From positions 129,824-145,084 of the forward strand of contig MU646554.1 in the NCBI GenBank assembly GCA_026770585.1: a stretch of DNA of 15,261 bases. The letters run 5' to 3'. A model generated the notes under the pieces. It saw nothing but the letters and a program-made list of their open reading frames with translations, was not told the DNA's origin and did not search any database. Positions 6,650 through 13,757 of this stretch are shown here, piece by piece; within the stretch, counting starts at the first letter, position 1, and every line of letters starts with the position of its first letter. Source of the stretch: Baffinella frigidus (Eukaryota > Cryptophyceae > Cryptomonadales > Baffinellaceae). The position numbers and the translations under genes are program-made.

Positions 6650-7092
6650 GTCACATCCTCACCCCTGCACCCTCAACTCTGAACCCTGAACCCTGCACCG
6701 GGTTCGGGGATGAGGCGGAGGGTGCCTCTTCGTCCTTTGTCTTGTCTTTGGCCAAAGATGCAGCCTCCGCCGACGACGAGAAACTTCGCGCGAAGGTCCC
6801 ACCCTCATCCCTGAACCCTGGACCCTCATCCCTACACCCTACACCCTCATCCTTAATCCCTGAACCCTGAACCCTGAACCCTGAACCCTGAACCCTGAAC
6901 CCTGAACCCTGAACCCTGAACTATAATCCCTGAACCCCAATTCCTGAACCCTGAACCCTGAACCCTCATCCCTGAACCCCGAACCCTAATCCCTGAACCC
7001 GAAACCCGAAACCCTACACCCTGAACCCTGTACCCTGAACCCTGAACCCTAAACCCTAAACCCCAAACCCTGAACCCGAAACCCGAAAGCAG
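6650..7092 (+). repeat. Intron 10, block 10 shadow then CCCTGAA array
   Basis: A shadow of block 10 lies at 6754-6795. From about 6796 to 7088 it is CCCTGAA, CCCTCAT and CCCGAAA units, the cleanest CCCTGAA run being 6860-6920. The acceptor is aaagcag. Confidence 0.7.
6754..6795 (+). pseudogene. Shadow 2 of block 10 (3' two thirds)
   Basis: KDAASADDEKLRAK in frame with donor AAG|gtccca. No acceptor sits at its left edge. Shadows 1 and 2 overlap by about seven codons and together cover the full block. Confidence 0.7.
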
Positions 7093-7143
7093 GTGAAGGA
7101 GCTCGAGAAGGACATCACGTCCCTGCGCGCCCAGGGCGACGAG
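7093..7143 (+). CDS. Coding block 11, 17 codons
   Basis: VKELEKDITSLRAQGDE between aagcag and GAG|gtccaa, phase 0-0. Classic heptad core (V1, L4, I8, L11). A copy at 7238-7283 confirms conservation of its codons. Confidence 0.78.
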
Positions 7144-7237
7144 GTCCAATCACCCCTCAAGTCGAATAACCCCTATAGCTGAATAACCCGTAAAGCCGAA
7201 TAACCCTTAAAGCCGAATTACCCGTAAAGCCGAATAT

Positions 7238-7283
7238 CAAGGACCTTGAAAAGGACATTACGGCCCTGCGCGCCCAGGGCGAC
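7238..7283 (+). pseudogene. Shadow of block 11
   Basis: Reads KDLEKDITALRAQGD from codon 2 on. The last codon is damaged (GACGgtcc rather than GACGAGgtcc), deleting two bases and the frame. It ends in the same ggtccaata sequence that seeds the following minisatellite. Confidence 0.7.
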
Positions 7284-7284
7284 G

Positions 7285-7435
7285 GTCCAATATCCCCTAA
7301 ACCCTGAATAGGTCCAATAACCCCTAAACCCTAGATAGGTCCAATAACCCCTAAACTCTAAATAGGTCCAATAACCCCTAAACCCTAGATAGGTCCAATA
7401 ACCCCTATGCCCTAAAGAGGTCTAATAACCCCTGA
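7285..7435 (+). repeat. 27-bp minisatellite seeded by a donor site
   Basis: Units of ggtccaataacccctaaacc plus ctagat/ctgaat. The unit is the donor and early intron of block 11 (gtccaat caccccT) amplified with a telomere-like repeat. Confidence 0.75.
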
Positions 7436-7614
7436 ACCCTGAACCCTGAGTGCCGCTCCACCGTGGAGTGTTTTTCTAGACCCTGAAACCTATTTAAATC
7501 CCTGAACCCCAAACATTAAACATTAAACACTAAACCCTAAATCCCTGAACCCCAAACATTAAACATTAAACACTAAACCCTAAACCTTAAACCCTAAACG
7601 CCGGGTTTTGTCAG

Positions 7615-7689
7615 GCTGGGGAGGCGAAGCGAGGGGTGGAGTGGAAGCTCGAGGAGGCGTTGGAAGCCGCGGATGAGTTGAAGAAGGAT
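7615..7689 (+). pseudogene. Shadow 1 of block 12 (donor end missing)
   Basis: Intact acceptor (ttgtcag), then AGEAKRGVEWKLEEALEAAD and ELKKD in frame. It breaks to caattaacg before the donor. Only Arg to Trp distinguishes its first 25 codons from block 12. Confidence 0.75.
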
Positions 7690-7830
7690 CAATTAACGTC
7701 TTTTCTGCCAACTAACGTTACTACCACCTGGACCACACTAGCAATAGTACAGCAGGTGTGTACTAAATTTCGGTTGCATGCTAGGCATCAATCATACATT
7801 CTCTGAGATAGAAACGTGTTTTCCCGGCAG

Positions 7831-7917
7831 GCTGGGGAGGCAAAGCGGGGTGTGGAGCGGAAGCTGGAGGAGGCGCTGGAAGCCGCTGATGAGTTGAAGA
7901 AGGACGCCCAGAGCAAG
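7831..7917 (+). CDS. Coding block 12, 29 codons
   Basis: AGEAKRGVERKLEEALEAAD then ELKKDAQSK, between cggcag and AAG|gtcact, phase 0-0. The end AQSK|gt recurs in the last blocks of the window (AAQSK), suggesting that exons within the gene are themselves related. Confidence 0.8.
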
Positions 7918-8000
7918 GTCACTTCTCGTAGGGTTGAGGGTTGAGGCGTTGGGAAGATGCCTGCGTGTTTAGGGGTCGGGACTTCAGAAGGGAGACGAAG

Positions 8001-8037
8001 AGGCGCTGATGAGATGAAGAAGGAGCCCCAGTTTAAG
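8001..8037 (+). pseudogene. Shadow 2 of block 12 (tail)
   Basis: ADEMKKEPQFK with donor AAG|gtccct. Degraded relatives with donors follow at 8078-8094, 8194-8233 and 8431-8483; the last two are flanked by the same ggttagggcttcggaa and gcaaggtttcttc, so they are tandem units about 240 bp apart. Confidence 0.6.
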
Positions 8038-8318
8038 GTCCCTTCACCCCTCGAACCTAAAATCTGAGCCCTGAAAGATGAGGCGCAGGGCAAGGTCGCT
8101 GAGGGTTGGGGGTTAAGGGTGTAGGAAGGTGCCTTATGAGTTAGGGGTCATGAGGGTGTGTTAGGGTTTGGGGGTTAGGGCTTCGGAAGCGCGACGAGGA
8201 TAATGCGCAGGTGAAGGAGGAGGAGCATGGCAAGGTTTCTTCGCCCCTTCACCCTAGGAACCTACGGTAGGAAATTCCTAGAGACCTAGACCCTAAACCC
8301 TAAATCCTGGACGCACAG

Positions 8319-8345
8319 GCGGCGGAGAGCGAGTCGATGGCGGGG
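8319..8345 (+). pseudogene. Shadow 1 of block 13
   Basis: Acceptor cgcacag intact, then AAESESMAG before running into gataggg repeat. Confidence 0.7.
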
Positions 8346-8530
8346 ATAGGGTATAGGAAGGTGCCTTGGGGGTCAGGGGTTAGGGGTTAGAAAGGTGCGT
8401 TAGGGTTGGGGGGGTTAGGGCTTCGGAAAGGAGACGAGGAGGATGCGGAGGTGAAGAAGGACCTCTGGCGCAGGGCAGGGCAAGGTTTCTTCACCCCTCA
8501 AAACCTGAACCCTAAGCCCTGGACGCACAG

Positions 8531-8550
8531 GCGGCGGAGAGCGAGTGATG
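8531..8550 (+). pseudogene. Shadow 2 of block 13, with in-frame TGA
   Basis: The same acceptor, then AAESE and TGA, caused by loss of a base in GAGTCGATG. It shares the flank ccctggacgcacag with shadow 1. Confidence 0.7.
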
Positions 8551-8621
8551 CTGAAGGACCCACCCATAGAAAAACAGCATACGCTTACCATGGTACCACG
8601 GTACGCTTGGGCTACGCTCAC

Positions 8622-8663
8622 GATGGCACGATGGCACGATGGCACGATAGGACGATAGGACGC
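8622..8663 (+). repeat. Short tandem GGCACGAT / GGACGATA
   Basis: Three units of ggcacgat pass into two of aggacgat. The preceding 8589-8606 carries accatggtaccacggt, a near palindrome. Confidence 0.7.
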
Positions 8664-8807
8664 GTGCCATTTATTTGAGCGGTGTGCAGAGAAAAGGTAG
8701 TCGCAGAAATAATGAAAATAATGGCAGGCGTTCTTGCTACAAGACTATCGAGGATCTTGTTACACGACTATCGACCTCTACCATTATCTAACAAATGGTA
8801 CGCGCAG

Positions 8808-8873
8808 GCGGCGGAGAGCGAGTCGACGGCGGGCAGCTTCTCTGCGGAGCGTCAGGAGGCGGCAGCCGAGAAG
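8808..8873 (+). CDS. Coding block 13, 22 codons
   Basis: AAESESTAGSFSAERQEAAA then EK, between gcgcag and AAG|gtgcga, phase 0-0. Ser/Gly-containing centre, weaker coiled coil than its neighbours. Four shadows (8319, 8531, 9029, 10021) cover parts of it. Confidence 0.78.
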
Positions 8874-8935
8874 GTGCGAGAGAGAGAGTGTGTGTGTGTG
8901 AGAGAGATAGAGCGCGCGCGAGAGAGTCAGGGAGC

Positions 8936-8969
<34 letters not shown>

Positions 8970-9105
8970 GAGCGAGCGAGAGAGAGAGAGAGAGAGCGTG
9001 TGTGTGTGAGTGTGAGAGAGAGAGGGAGGCGGCGGAGGGTGAGTCGACGGCGGGAAGCTTCTCTGCGAGTGCCAGGAGGCTGCTGTCGACAAGGTGCGCG
9101 CGCGC

Positions 9106-9136
<31 letters not shown>

Positions 9137-9152
9137 TTATTTATTGGCAACC

Positions 9153-9193
<41 letters not shown>

Positions 9194-9217
9194 CGAGCAA
9201 GCGACAGCGAGAGAGAG

Positions 9218-9269
<52 letters not shown>

Positions 9270-9305
9270 CGCGCGAGAGAGAGAGCGCGCGAGAGAGGGA
9301 GAGTT
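8874..9305 (+). repeat. (GA)n microsatellite region
   Basis: Long GAGAGA runs with GCGCGC and TGTGTG interruptions, polypurine on the plus strand. Open frames of RERERE or SLSLSL type through it are repeat artefacts. ttattggcaacc occurs within it twice (9139-9150, 9309-9320). Confidence 0.9.
9029..9093 (+). pseudogene. Shadow 3 of block 13, full length with one-base deletion
   Basis: 65 bp against 66 in block 13, with AG before and gt after. The lost base lies in TCTGCG(G)AG and shifts the frame. Its donor flank gtgcgcgcgcgagag repeats that of block 13, so exon and microsatellite were duplicated together. Confidence 0.75.
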
Positions 9306-9425
9306 CTTTATTGGCAACCAACTGGTCCAGATCCGCGTTGTCAACGAGACAAGGTGTGACCTAGCGCTCTCTTTCAGTCTATTTGGTCTCACTAATGTGG
9401 TGAGCCCGGGCATGTTTTCACGCCG

Positions 9426-9465
9426 AAGTTGACGGATTTGTACCGCGCACCCTGACTGTCAACTT
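9426..9465. repeat. 40-bp GTTGAC element, copy 1
   Basis: Bounded by AAGTTGAC and its exact inverse GTCAACTT, interior ggatttgtaccgcg, followed by gagaatagtcc. Confidence 0.75.
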
Positions 9466-9513
9466 GAGAATAGTCCGCGAGCACCAACCGTGTCCATGGC
9501 GAGTTTCACGCCG

Positions 9514-9553
9514 AAGTTGACGGATTTGTACCGCGAACCCGGACTGTCAACTT
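9514..9553. repeat. 40-bp GTTGAC element, copy 2
   Basis: Same ends, same length and the same interior ggatttgtaccgcg as copy 1, followed by gagaatag. The flanking ttcacgccg is also shared. Confidence 0.75.
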
Positions 9554-10020
9554 GAGAATAGCCTGTCACCGCGAGTGAGGACCAGCCAAGAGAACCAGTC
9601 AAGAGTCGCGCGGGGGACTCTCCACCCTGGATGGAACATTATGGTATTTTGAGCATTCTTAAGTCAACTCCCCTTGAGATGCGGCCGTAATGCGGCTGCC
9701 CCGTGATGAATGGATCTGGTACAAAAAGGTCTAATATGTATTTTAGTGGTACAAATCATGTCAACTTTTGCGATAAAGGGTTATTCGGGATTGGCCGCAA
9801 GTCCCCATCAGGGTGGCAGTGGTGCCCCCCGGGTGGTAAGACCTCTAGCTCTGCCTCACACTCGGGTCAACCGACTATTCACAAGTTGATATACACCAAC
9901 CGTGTCCACGGAGAGCTTTTCTGCCTATTTTTAAAAATAACCGACGTCGGAATCCAACTTCATCCTAGGGCATTACGTACCGCCAAATTCGATCAGTTGC
10001 CCAAACCGTGAGGGTTGGTG

Positions 10021-10053
10021 GCTGCCGAGCGCCAGGAGGCTGCGGCCGACAAG
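10021..10053 (+). pseudogene. Shadow 4 of block 13 (tail with donor)
   Basis: AAERQEAAADK in frame with AAG|gtctga. No in-phase acceptor at its left edge. Confidence 0.65.
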
Positions 10054-10054
10054 G

Positions 10055-10168
10055 TCTGAATCCCCGAAACCTGAACCCCGAAACCTGAAACCTGAACCCC
10101 GAAACCTGAAACCTGAACCCCGAAACCTGAAACCTGAAACCTGAAACCTGAAACCTGAAACCCGAAAT
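10055..10168 (+). repeat. CCCGAAACCTGAAA repeat
   Basis: Units of ccccgaaacctgaaacctga, then pure cctgaaa. Distinct from the CCCTAAA type in lacking TA. Confidence 0.85.
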
Positions 10169-10429
10169 CGCAAGCCGCACGAAGCCGCTCCCGGCTACGA
10201 ACGAAGGACCGTTGACTAATCCGAGTTGACTAATCAGAATTATGGTTCCCTACGGGGACGCGCCACGCGCATCCGCGAACGAAGGTTGAAACCGTTAACG
10301 GTGTGCGCACGTGGCAAACCCTCAACCCTAAACCCTAAACCCTAAACACCAGCAACCCTAAACCCTAAACTACAAAACCCAAACACTGAACACTGAACAC
10401 TGAACACTGAACACTGAACCCTCAAACAG

Positions 10430-10534
10430 GCGCGGCTGGATGAGCGGGTGAAGTCACTGGAGGAGAGCGTGCGGACCAAGGAGGCCTCTCTTGCTGAGGA
10501 GAAGGCTTCGCGCGAGAAGCTCGGGAAAGACAAG
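10430..10534 (+). CDS. Coding block 14, 35 codons
   Basis: ARLDERVKSLEESVRTKEAS then LAEEKASREKLGKDK, between aaacag and AAG|gtctgt, phase 0-0. The strongest heptad pattern in the window (L3, V7, L10, V14, L21). Nearly the whole block is copied at 10676-10756. Confidence 0.82.
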
Positions 10535-10619
10535 GTCTGTCTCAGTCTCTGTCTGATTGACCCTATGCAGCCCCCAATTGGGCCCTCCAATTTGGTGCTC
10601 GCGGGTCCTTGGAGTGGAA

Positions 10620-10659
10620 AAGTTGACGGATTTGTACCGCGGACCCAACATGTCAACTT
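10620..10659. repeat. 40-bp GTTGAC element, copy 3
   Basis: Ends AAGTTGAC and GTCAACTT, again exactly 40 bp, interior ggatttgtaccgcgg. It abuts the block 14 shadow. Confidence 0.75.
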
Positions 10660-10675
10660 GAGAAATAGTCGAGGA

Positions 10676-10756
10676 GCGCTGGAGGAGAGCGTGCGGACCA
10701 AGGAGGCCTCTCTCTCTGAGGAGAAGGCTTCGCGGGAGAAGCTCGGGAAAGACAAG
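10676..10756 (+). pseudogene. Shadow 1 of block 14, 27 codons and donor
   Basis: ALEESVRTKEASLSEEKASR then EKLGKDK, uninterrupted, with donor AAG|gttggt. No upstream AG gives phase 0, so splicing it in would shift the frame. It is recent: only a few synonymous and two amino-acid differences. Confidence 0.75.
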
Positions 10757-10795
10757 GTTGGTGCTGCCATGGGGGTGGTTTGGTGTAATTAATTT

Positions 10796-10878
10796 GGCAG
10801 GATAAGGCGGCGGTTGGCAGGATAGGGCGGCAGTTGGCAGGATAGAGCGGCGGTTGGTAGGATAGGGCGGCAATTGGC
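10796..10878 (+). repeat. Tandem GGCAGGATAGGGCGGCGGTT
   Basis: About four units of 19-20 bp, ttggcaggatarggcggcrg. Confidence 0.85.
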
Positions 10879-10919
10879 TGGAGAGCGTGTGGACCAAGAA
10901 GGCCTCTCTCGATGAGGAT
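10877..10919 (+). pseudogene. Shadow 2 of block 14
   Basis: tggctggagagcgtgtggaccaagaaggcctctctcgatgagga-type sequence matches codons 10-24 with substitutions and a missing GAG codon. It ends before the donor. Confidence 0.6.
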
Positions 10920-10949
10920 ATTTATGCTGAGGAAGGCATCGTGTCCGGT

Positions 10950-11320
10950 ATCCCGTGCCAAGCACTCAGTCGTGTCCGCTATCCCGCCACGATTCCCGTG
11001 CCGAGGAAGCCATCACGTCCGCTTATCCCGTGCTCAACACGCTGATCGCGTCCGCGTATCCTTTGCTGAACACCGTCATCCCGTGCTAAGCACCCTGTCG
11101 TGTCCACCGCAGGAGGCGAGAGCCTGAAACATGTTTGTGTTGGAGAAGCGATCGCGTCCGCTATCCCGTACTGACCACGCTGATCGCGTCCGCTATCCCG
11201 TACTGACAACGCTGGTCGCGTCCGCTATCCCGTACAGACCACGCTGGTCGCGTCCGTTATCCCGTGTTACAGACGCTATCACGTCCGGCATCCCGTACTA
11301 AACACGCTATCACGTCCACA
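10950..11320 (+). repeat. 32-bp minisatellite (CGCGTCCGCTATCCCGTACT...)
   Basis: Units of tcgcgtccgctatcccgtac plus tgaccacgctgg, regular at 11150-11260 and degenerate elsewhere. It continues after the second block 15 shadow at 11560-11680. Confidence 0.8.
11113..11132 (+). pseudogene. Shadow 1 of block 15, internally deleted
   Basis: Acceptor accgcag, then GAGGCG joined to GAGAGCCTGAAACATG, skipping about 49 bp present in shadow 3. The following atgtttgtgttggagaagcg matches the flank of shadow 3. Confidence 0.6.
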
Positions 11321-11321
11321 G

Positions 11322-11357
11322 GAGGCGCAGGAGCAGATGCTGCGCGGGTCCGAGACC
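11322..11357 (+). pseudogene. Shadow 2 of block 15, possible 36-bp cassette exon
   Basis: EAQEQMLRGSET with acceptor gtccacag and an immediate GT after GAGACC, 12 codons, phase 0-0. It could be spliced in without shifting the frame. The GT arises where the minisatellite replaces ACGCTC, so it may be fortuitous. Confidence 0.5.
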
Positions 11358-11484
11358 GTGTCCGTTATCCCGTGCCAAGCACGCAGTCGTGTCCGCGATC
11401 CCATCATGATTCCCGTGCTGAGGAAGCCGTCTCGTCCGCGAAACACCGGCATCGTGTGTTAAGCACACTGTCGTGTCCACCGCA

Positions 11485-11548
11485 GGAGGCGCAGGAGCAG
11501 ATGCTGCGCGGGTCCGAGACCACGCTCCGCTCGGACAGCGAGAGCCTG
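11485..11548 (+). pseudogene. Shadow 3 of block 15
   Basis: Acceptor accgcag, then EAQEQMLRGSETTLRSDSES and L, before GAATATG. Open reading then continues into the minisatellite and stops at TGA near 11595. No donor at the homologous position. Confidence 0.7.
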
Positions 11549-11679
11549 GAATATGTTTGTGCTGGAGAAGCTATCGTGTCCGCCATCCCGTACTGACCAC
11601 GCTGGTCGCGTCCGCTATCCCGTACTAAACACGCTATCGTGTCCGCCATCCCGTACTAAACACGCAGTCACGTCCACAG

Positions 11680-11793
11680 GAGGCGCAGGAGCAGATGCTG
11701 CGCGGGTCCGAGACCACGCTCCGCTCGGATAACGAGAGCCTGCGGGTGCGCGCGAATGAGGCCGAGGCTTCTGTAAAGACCATGGAAACCCAG
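11680..11793 (+). CDS. Coding block 15, 38 codons
   Basis: EAQEQMLRGSETTLRSDNES then LRVRANEAEASVKTMETQ, between tccacag and CAG|gtcgag, phase 0-0. The third of three tandem copies and the only complete one. The coiled-coil core continues through L21, V23 and V32. Confidence 0.8.
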
Positions 11794-12231
11794 GTCGAGG
11801 CACCCTACACCCTACACCCTACAATCCTACACCCTGCACCCTACACCCTACAATCCTGCACCCTACACCCTACACCCTACACCCTACACCCTACAATCCT
11901 AGACCCTACACCCTACACCCTACACCCTACAATCCTGCACCCTACACACCTACACCCTGCACCCTGCACCCTACACCCTACACCTTACAATCCTAGACCC
12001 TACACCCTACACCCTACAATCCTGCACCCTACACACCTACACCCTACACCCTGCACCCTGCACCTTGAACCCTGCACCCTGCACCCTGCACCTTGCACCC
12101 TACACACCAAACACCAAACACCAAACCACCAAACCACCAAACCCCAAACCCTCCGCAACGCAACGCATCGCCTAACCCGAACCCTGCACGGCCGCCTAAC
12201 CCCAAACCCTAACCCCAAACCCTAACTGCAG
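11794..12231 (+). repeat. Intron 15, pure CCCTACA-type array
   Basis: 11801-12110 is caccctacaccctacaatcc with cctgcac variants, arranged in higher-order units (aatcctagaccctacaccct at 11895, 11990). It passes into caccaaacaccaaacc. No exon copies. The acceptor is taactgcag, identical to that of block 7. Confidence 0.8.
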
Positions 12232-12303
12232 ATGAAAGCGAAAGAGGAGGCTCTCAACGACAAGGAAAAGGCCTCGGCGAGAGCTTCGGAAGACGCCTCC
12301 AAG
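12232..12303 (+). CDS. Coding block 16, 24 codons
   Basis: MKAKEEALNDKEKASARASE then DASK, between ctgcag and AAG|gtttca, phase 0-0. The only block whose first base is not G (CAG|ATG). The Met is internal under this model, but an alternative transcript starting here cannot be excluded. No shadow seen. Confidence 0.75.
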
Positions 12304-12983
12304 GTTTCAGGTTGTGCACCACCCTACACCCCTAACCCTATACCCTATACCCTACACCCCTAACCCTATACCCTATACCCTACACCCCTAACCCTATACC
12401 CTATACCCTATACCCTATACCCTGCACCCTGCACCCTGCACCCTAAATCTTAACTCCTGAACCCTAAACCCTATACCCTAAACCCTATACCCTAAACCCT
12501 AAACCCTACACCCTATACCCCAAAGCCCTCAAGCCCTAAAGTCCTAAAGCCCCAACCCTAAACCCTAAATGCCACACCCCAAAACCCCAACGCGCTAACC
12601 CTGAACCCAAACCCCAAAACCTACACGGGATGCAGCGAATGCCTCAAAACCCCCAACCCTAAACCCCTAAACCCTAAAACCCTAAAGCCCTAACCCGAAA
12701 CCCGAACCCCGAAACGTGCAGGGGATACAGTAAAGGCCGCGGGGGAGGCTACCAAGGCTGCCGAGAACGCGCTGGAGCAGGTTCCCTCCCACACTCACGT
12801 CTCGCTCTCTCTCGCTCGCTTGCTCGCTTGCTCGCGCGCGCGCGTGCGCGCTCTTCCTCTCTCTACCCTGAACCCTGAACCCTGAGCCCTGAGCCCTGAA
12901 CCCTGAACCCTGAACCCTGAACCCTGAACCCTGAACCTGTGGGTTATGTCGTTATGTTTTTAAACCCTAAACCTTAAAACCAG
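12304..12983 (+). repeat. Intron 16, CCCTATA/CCCTAAA arrays, out-of-phase exon copy, TC tract
   Basis: 12322-12420 is ccctataccctacaccccta in higher-order units. 12440-12715 is mixed CCCTAAA/CCCCAAA. A copy of block 19 is at 12722-12780. A (TC)n/(GC)n tract is at 12795-12862 and CCCTGAA at 12866-12935. Confidence 0.65.
12722..12780 (+). pseudogene. Upstream copy of block 19, out of phase
   Basis: Behind acceptor gtgcag it reads two bases, then DTVKAAGEATKAAENALEQ with donor CAG|gttccc. The 59-bp length needs one base from the previous exon, whereas block 16 ends in phase 0. Joining them gives an immediate shift and stop (GGG ATA CAG TAA). Probably skipped, or used with a different partner. 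Confidence 0.6.
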
Positions 12984-13025
12984 GCAAAGGGGGAGGCGGC
13001 AGCGGCAGCGAAGAAGGCCGACGAG
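12984..13025 (+). CDS. Coding block 17, 14 codons
   Basis: AKGEAAAAAKKADE between aaccag and GAG|gttacc, phase 0-0. Homologous to the first half of block 20 (one Ala/Gln difference), where it is continuous with the next block. Confidence 0.75.
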
Positions 13026-13097
13026 GTTACCCCCAAACTCTAAACCCTAAACCCTAAACCCTAAACCCTAAACCCTAAACCCTAAACCCTAATCCAG
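13026..13097 (+). repeat. Intron 17, 72-bp telomere-repeat intron
   Basis: gttacccccaaactctaaac, then seven or so CCCTAAA units, then ccctaatccag. There is nothing else in it. It is exactly absent from the homologous site within block 20, between GACGAG and GAAATC (14424/14425). Confidence 0.8.
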
Positions 13098-13136
13098 GAA
13101 ATCGCGGCGCTCAAACTCGACGCCGCACAGAGCAAG
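13098..13136 (+). CDS. Coding block 18, 13 codons
   Basis: EIAALKLDAAQSK between tccag and AAG|gtcgac, phase 0-0. Homologous to the second half of block 20 (D for E). Confidence 0.75.
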
Positions 13137-13345
13137 GTCGACACTCTTAACCCTAAACCCTAAACCCTGAACCCTAAACCCTAAACCCTAAACCCTGAAC
13201 TCTACTCCCTGAACCCTAAACCCTAAACCGTACACCCTGAACCCTAAACCCTAAACCCTAAACCCTAAACCCTCAACCCTCAACTAGCCTGAGTGGGGAT
13301 GCATACATGCGGCCGTGTCAGGGTATTAATCGAGGTCTCTCGCAG

Positions 13346-13372
13346 GCCGAAACCGGGGACGCTTGGGATTTA
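13346..13372 (+). pseudogene. Decoy 1 of block 19
   Basis: Acceptor ctcgcag, then AETGDAWDL and on to TAA within the attaatta stretch. A T replaces the codon boundary (GCTTGGG against GCTGGG), so the frame departs there. Confidence 0.7.
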
Positions 13373-13417
13373 GGGGGGCGATTGGTCGATTAATTAATTA
13401 ACCGAGGTGTCTCTCAG

Positions 13418-13444
13418 GCCGAAACCGGGGACGCTTGGAGTTGA
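13418..13444 (+). pseudogene. Decoy 2 of block 19
   Basis: Acceptor tctctcag, then GCCGAAACCGGGGACGCTTG, diverging exactly where decoy 1 does; 72 bp downstream of it. Confidence 0.7.
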
Positions 13445-13594
13445 GGGGGGCGATTGGCCAGGGGGGCTTGATGTGATCCGAAAGGAAGCATGGCCTTTCA
13501 ACAGAACAAGTTCCGGTGTCCGCCTATGGTGGGAGTTGAAACAACCTAAGGACCTAAAGGTCGATTAATGAATTCATCGAGGTCTTCCTCGCAG

Positions 13595-13620
13595 GCCGAA
13601 ACCGGGGACGCTTGGGTTTT
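13595..13620 (+). pseudogene. Decoy 3 of block 19
   Basis: Acceptor cctcgcag, the same 20 coding bases, the same divergence, then ggggggcgattg and attaattaatta as in decoy 1. 78 bp before the true block 19 start. Confidence 0.7.
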
Positions 13621-13672
13621 GGGGGGGCGATTGTTTGATTAATTAATTAATAAATCGAGGTCTCTCTCTCAG

Positions 13673-13741
13673 GCCGAAACTGGGGACGCTGGGAAGGCGG
13701 CGGGGGAGGCTACCAAGGTTCTCGAGAAGGCGCTTGAGCAG
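13673..13741 (+). CDS. Coding block 19, 23 codons
   Basis: AETGDAGKAAGEATKVLEKA then LEQ, between ctctcag and CAG|gtgcgc, phase 0-0. Fits the phase of both neighbours, unlike its relative at 12722-12780. Confidence 0.75.
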
Positions 13742-13757
13742 GTGCGCCCCCACACTC

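Larger units (their letters stand above)
7144..7830 (+). repeat. Intron 11, two minisatellites and shadows of blocks 11 and 12
   Basis: 7160-7236: about four units of ccgaataacccgtaaag. 7285-7435: about six units of aggtccaataacccctaaaccctagat (27-28 bp). 7500-7600: taaacattaaacactaaaccc. Block 11 shadow 7238-7283 and block 12 shadow 7615-7689. 7690-7800 is unique. Confidence 0.65.
7918..8807 (+). repeat. Intron 12, G-rich telomere-like patches and many shadows of blocks 12 and 13
   Basis: G-rich runs (ttaggggtt, gggttaggg) at 7928-7985, 8100-8180 and 8345-8425. Block 12 tails at 8001-8037, 8078-8094, 8194-8233 and 8431-8483. Block 13 heads at 8319-8345 and 8531-8550. 8620-8665 is a cacgatgg tandem. 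8670-8800 is unique. Confidence 0.6.
8874..10429 (+). other. Intron 13, GA microsatellite, GTTGAC elements, unique sequence
   Basis: 8874-9305 is GA-rich microsatellite enclosing a block 13 shadow. 9410-9570 holds two GTTGAC elements. 9580-10010 is unique sequence with no exon, RNA gene or repeat that I can recognise. 10055-10165 is (CCCGAAA)/(CCTGAAA). 10320-10428 is CCCTAAA then (ACACTGA). Confidence 0.55.
10535..11679 (+). repeat. Intron 14, shadows of blocks 14 and 15 and a 32-bp minisatellite
   Basis: GTTGAC element at 10620-10659 and block 14 shadows at 10676-10756 and 10877-10919. A ggcaggatagggcggcggtt tandem lies at 10796-10878. The minisatellite with unit ctatcccgtactgaccacgc runs at 10950-11320 and 11560-11680. 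Block 15 shadows at 11113, 11322 and 11485. Confidence 0.65.
13137..13672 (+). repeat. Intron 18, CCCTAAA array then three acceptor-bearing decoys
   Basis: 13144-13285 is CCCTAAA/CCCTGAA. From 13325 a unit of cgaggtctctcgcaggccga...ggggggcgattg...attaattaatta recurs, ending in the true acceptor of block 19. 13455-13560 is unique. Confidence 0.7.

Noticed and set aside
7285-7435. CRISPR-like array of 27-bp repeats
   Set aside because: Units are head to tail without spacers and made of telomere-like sequence in a eukaryotic intron.
8682-9432. Open frames encoding Arg-Glu and Ser-Leu repeats on both strands
   Set aside because: They arise from the (GA)n microsatellite in every frame; only block 13 (8808-8873) within them has splice-site and shadow support.
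9580-10010. A separate small gene at 9703-10011
   Set aside because: A single open frame with mixed composition, no splice-site pairing, no shadow copies and no recognisable motif; not supported.
12232-12303. Translation start at the ATG of block 16
   Set aside because: It follows a good acceptor (ctgcag) and is in phase with the preceding block, so Met is more likely internal.
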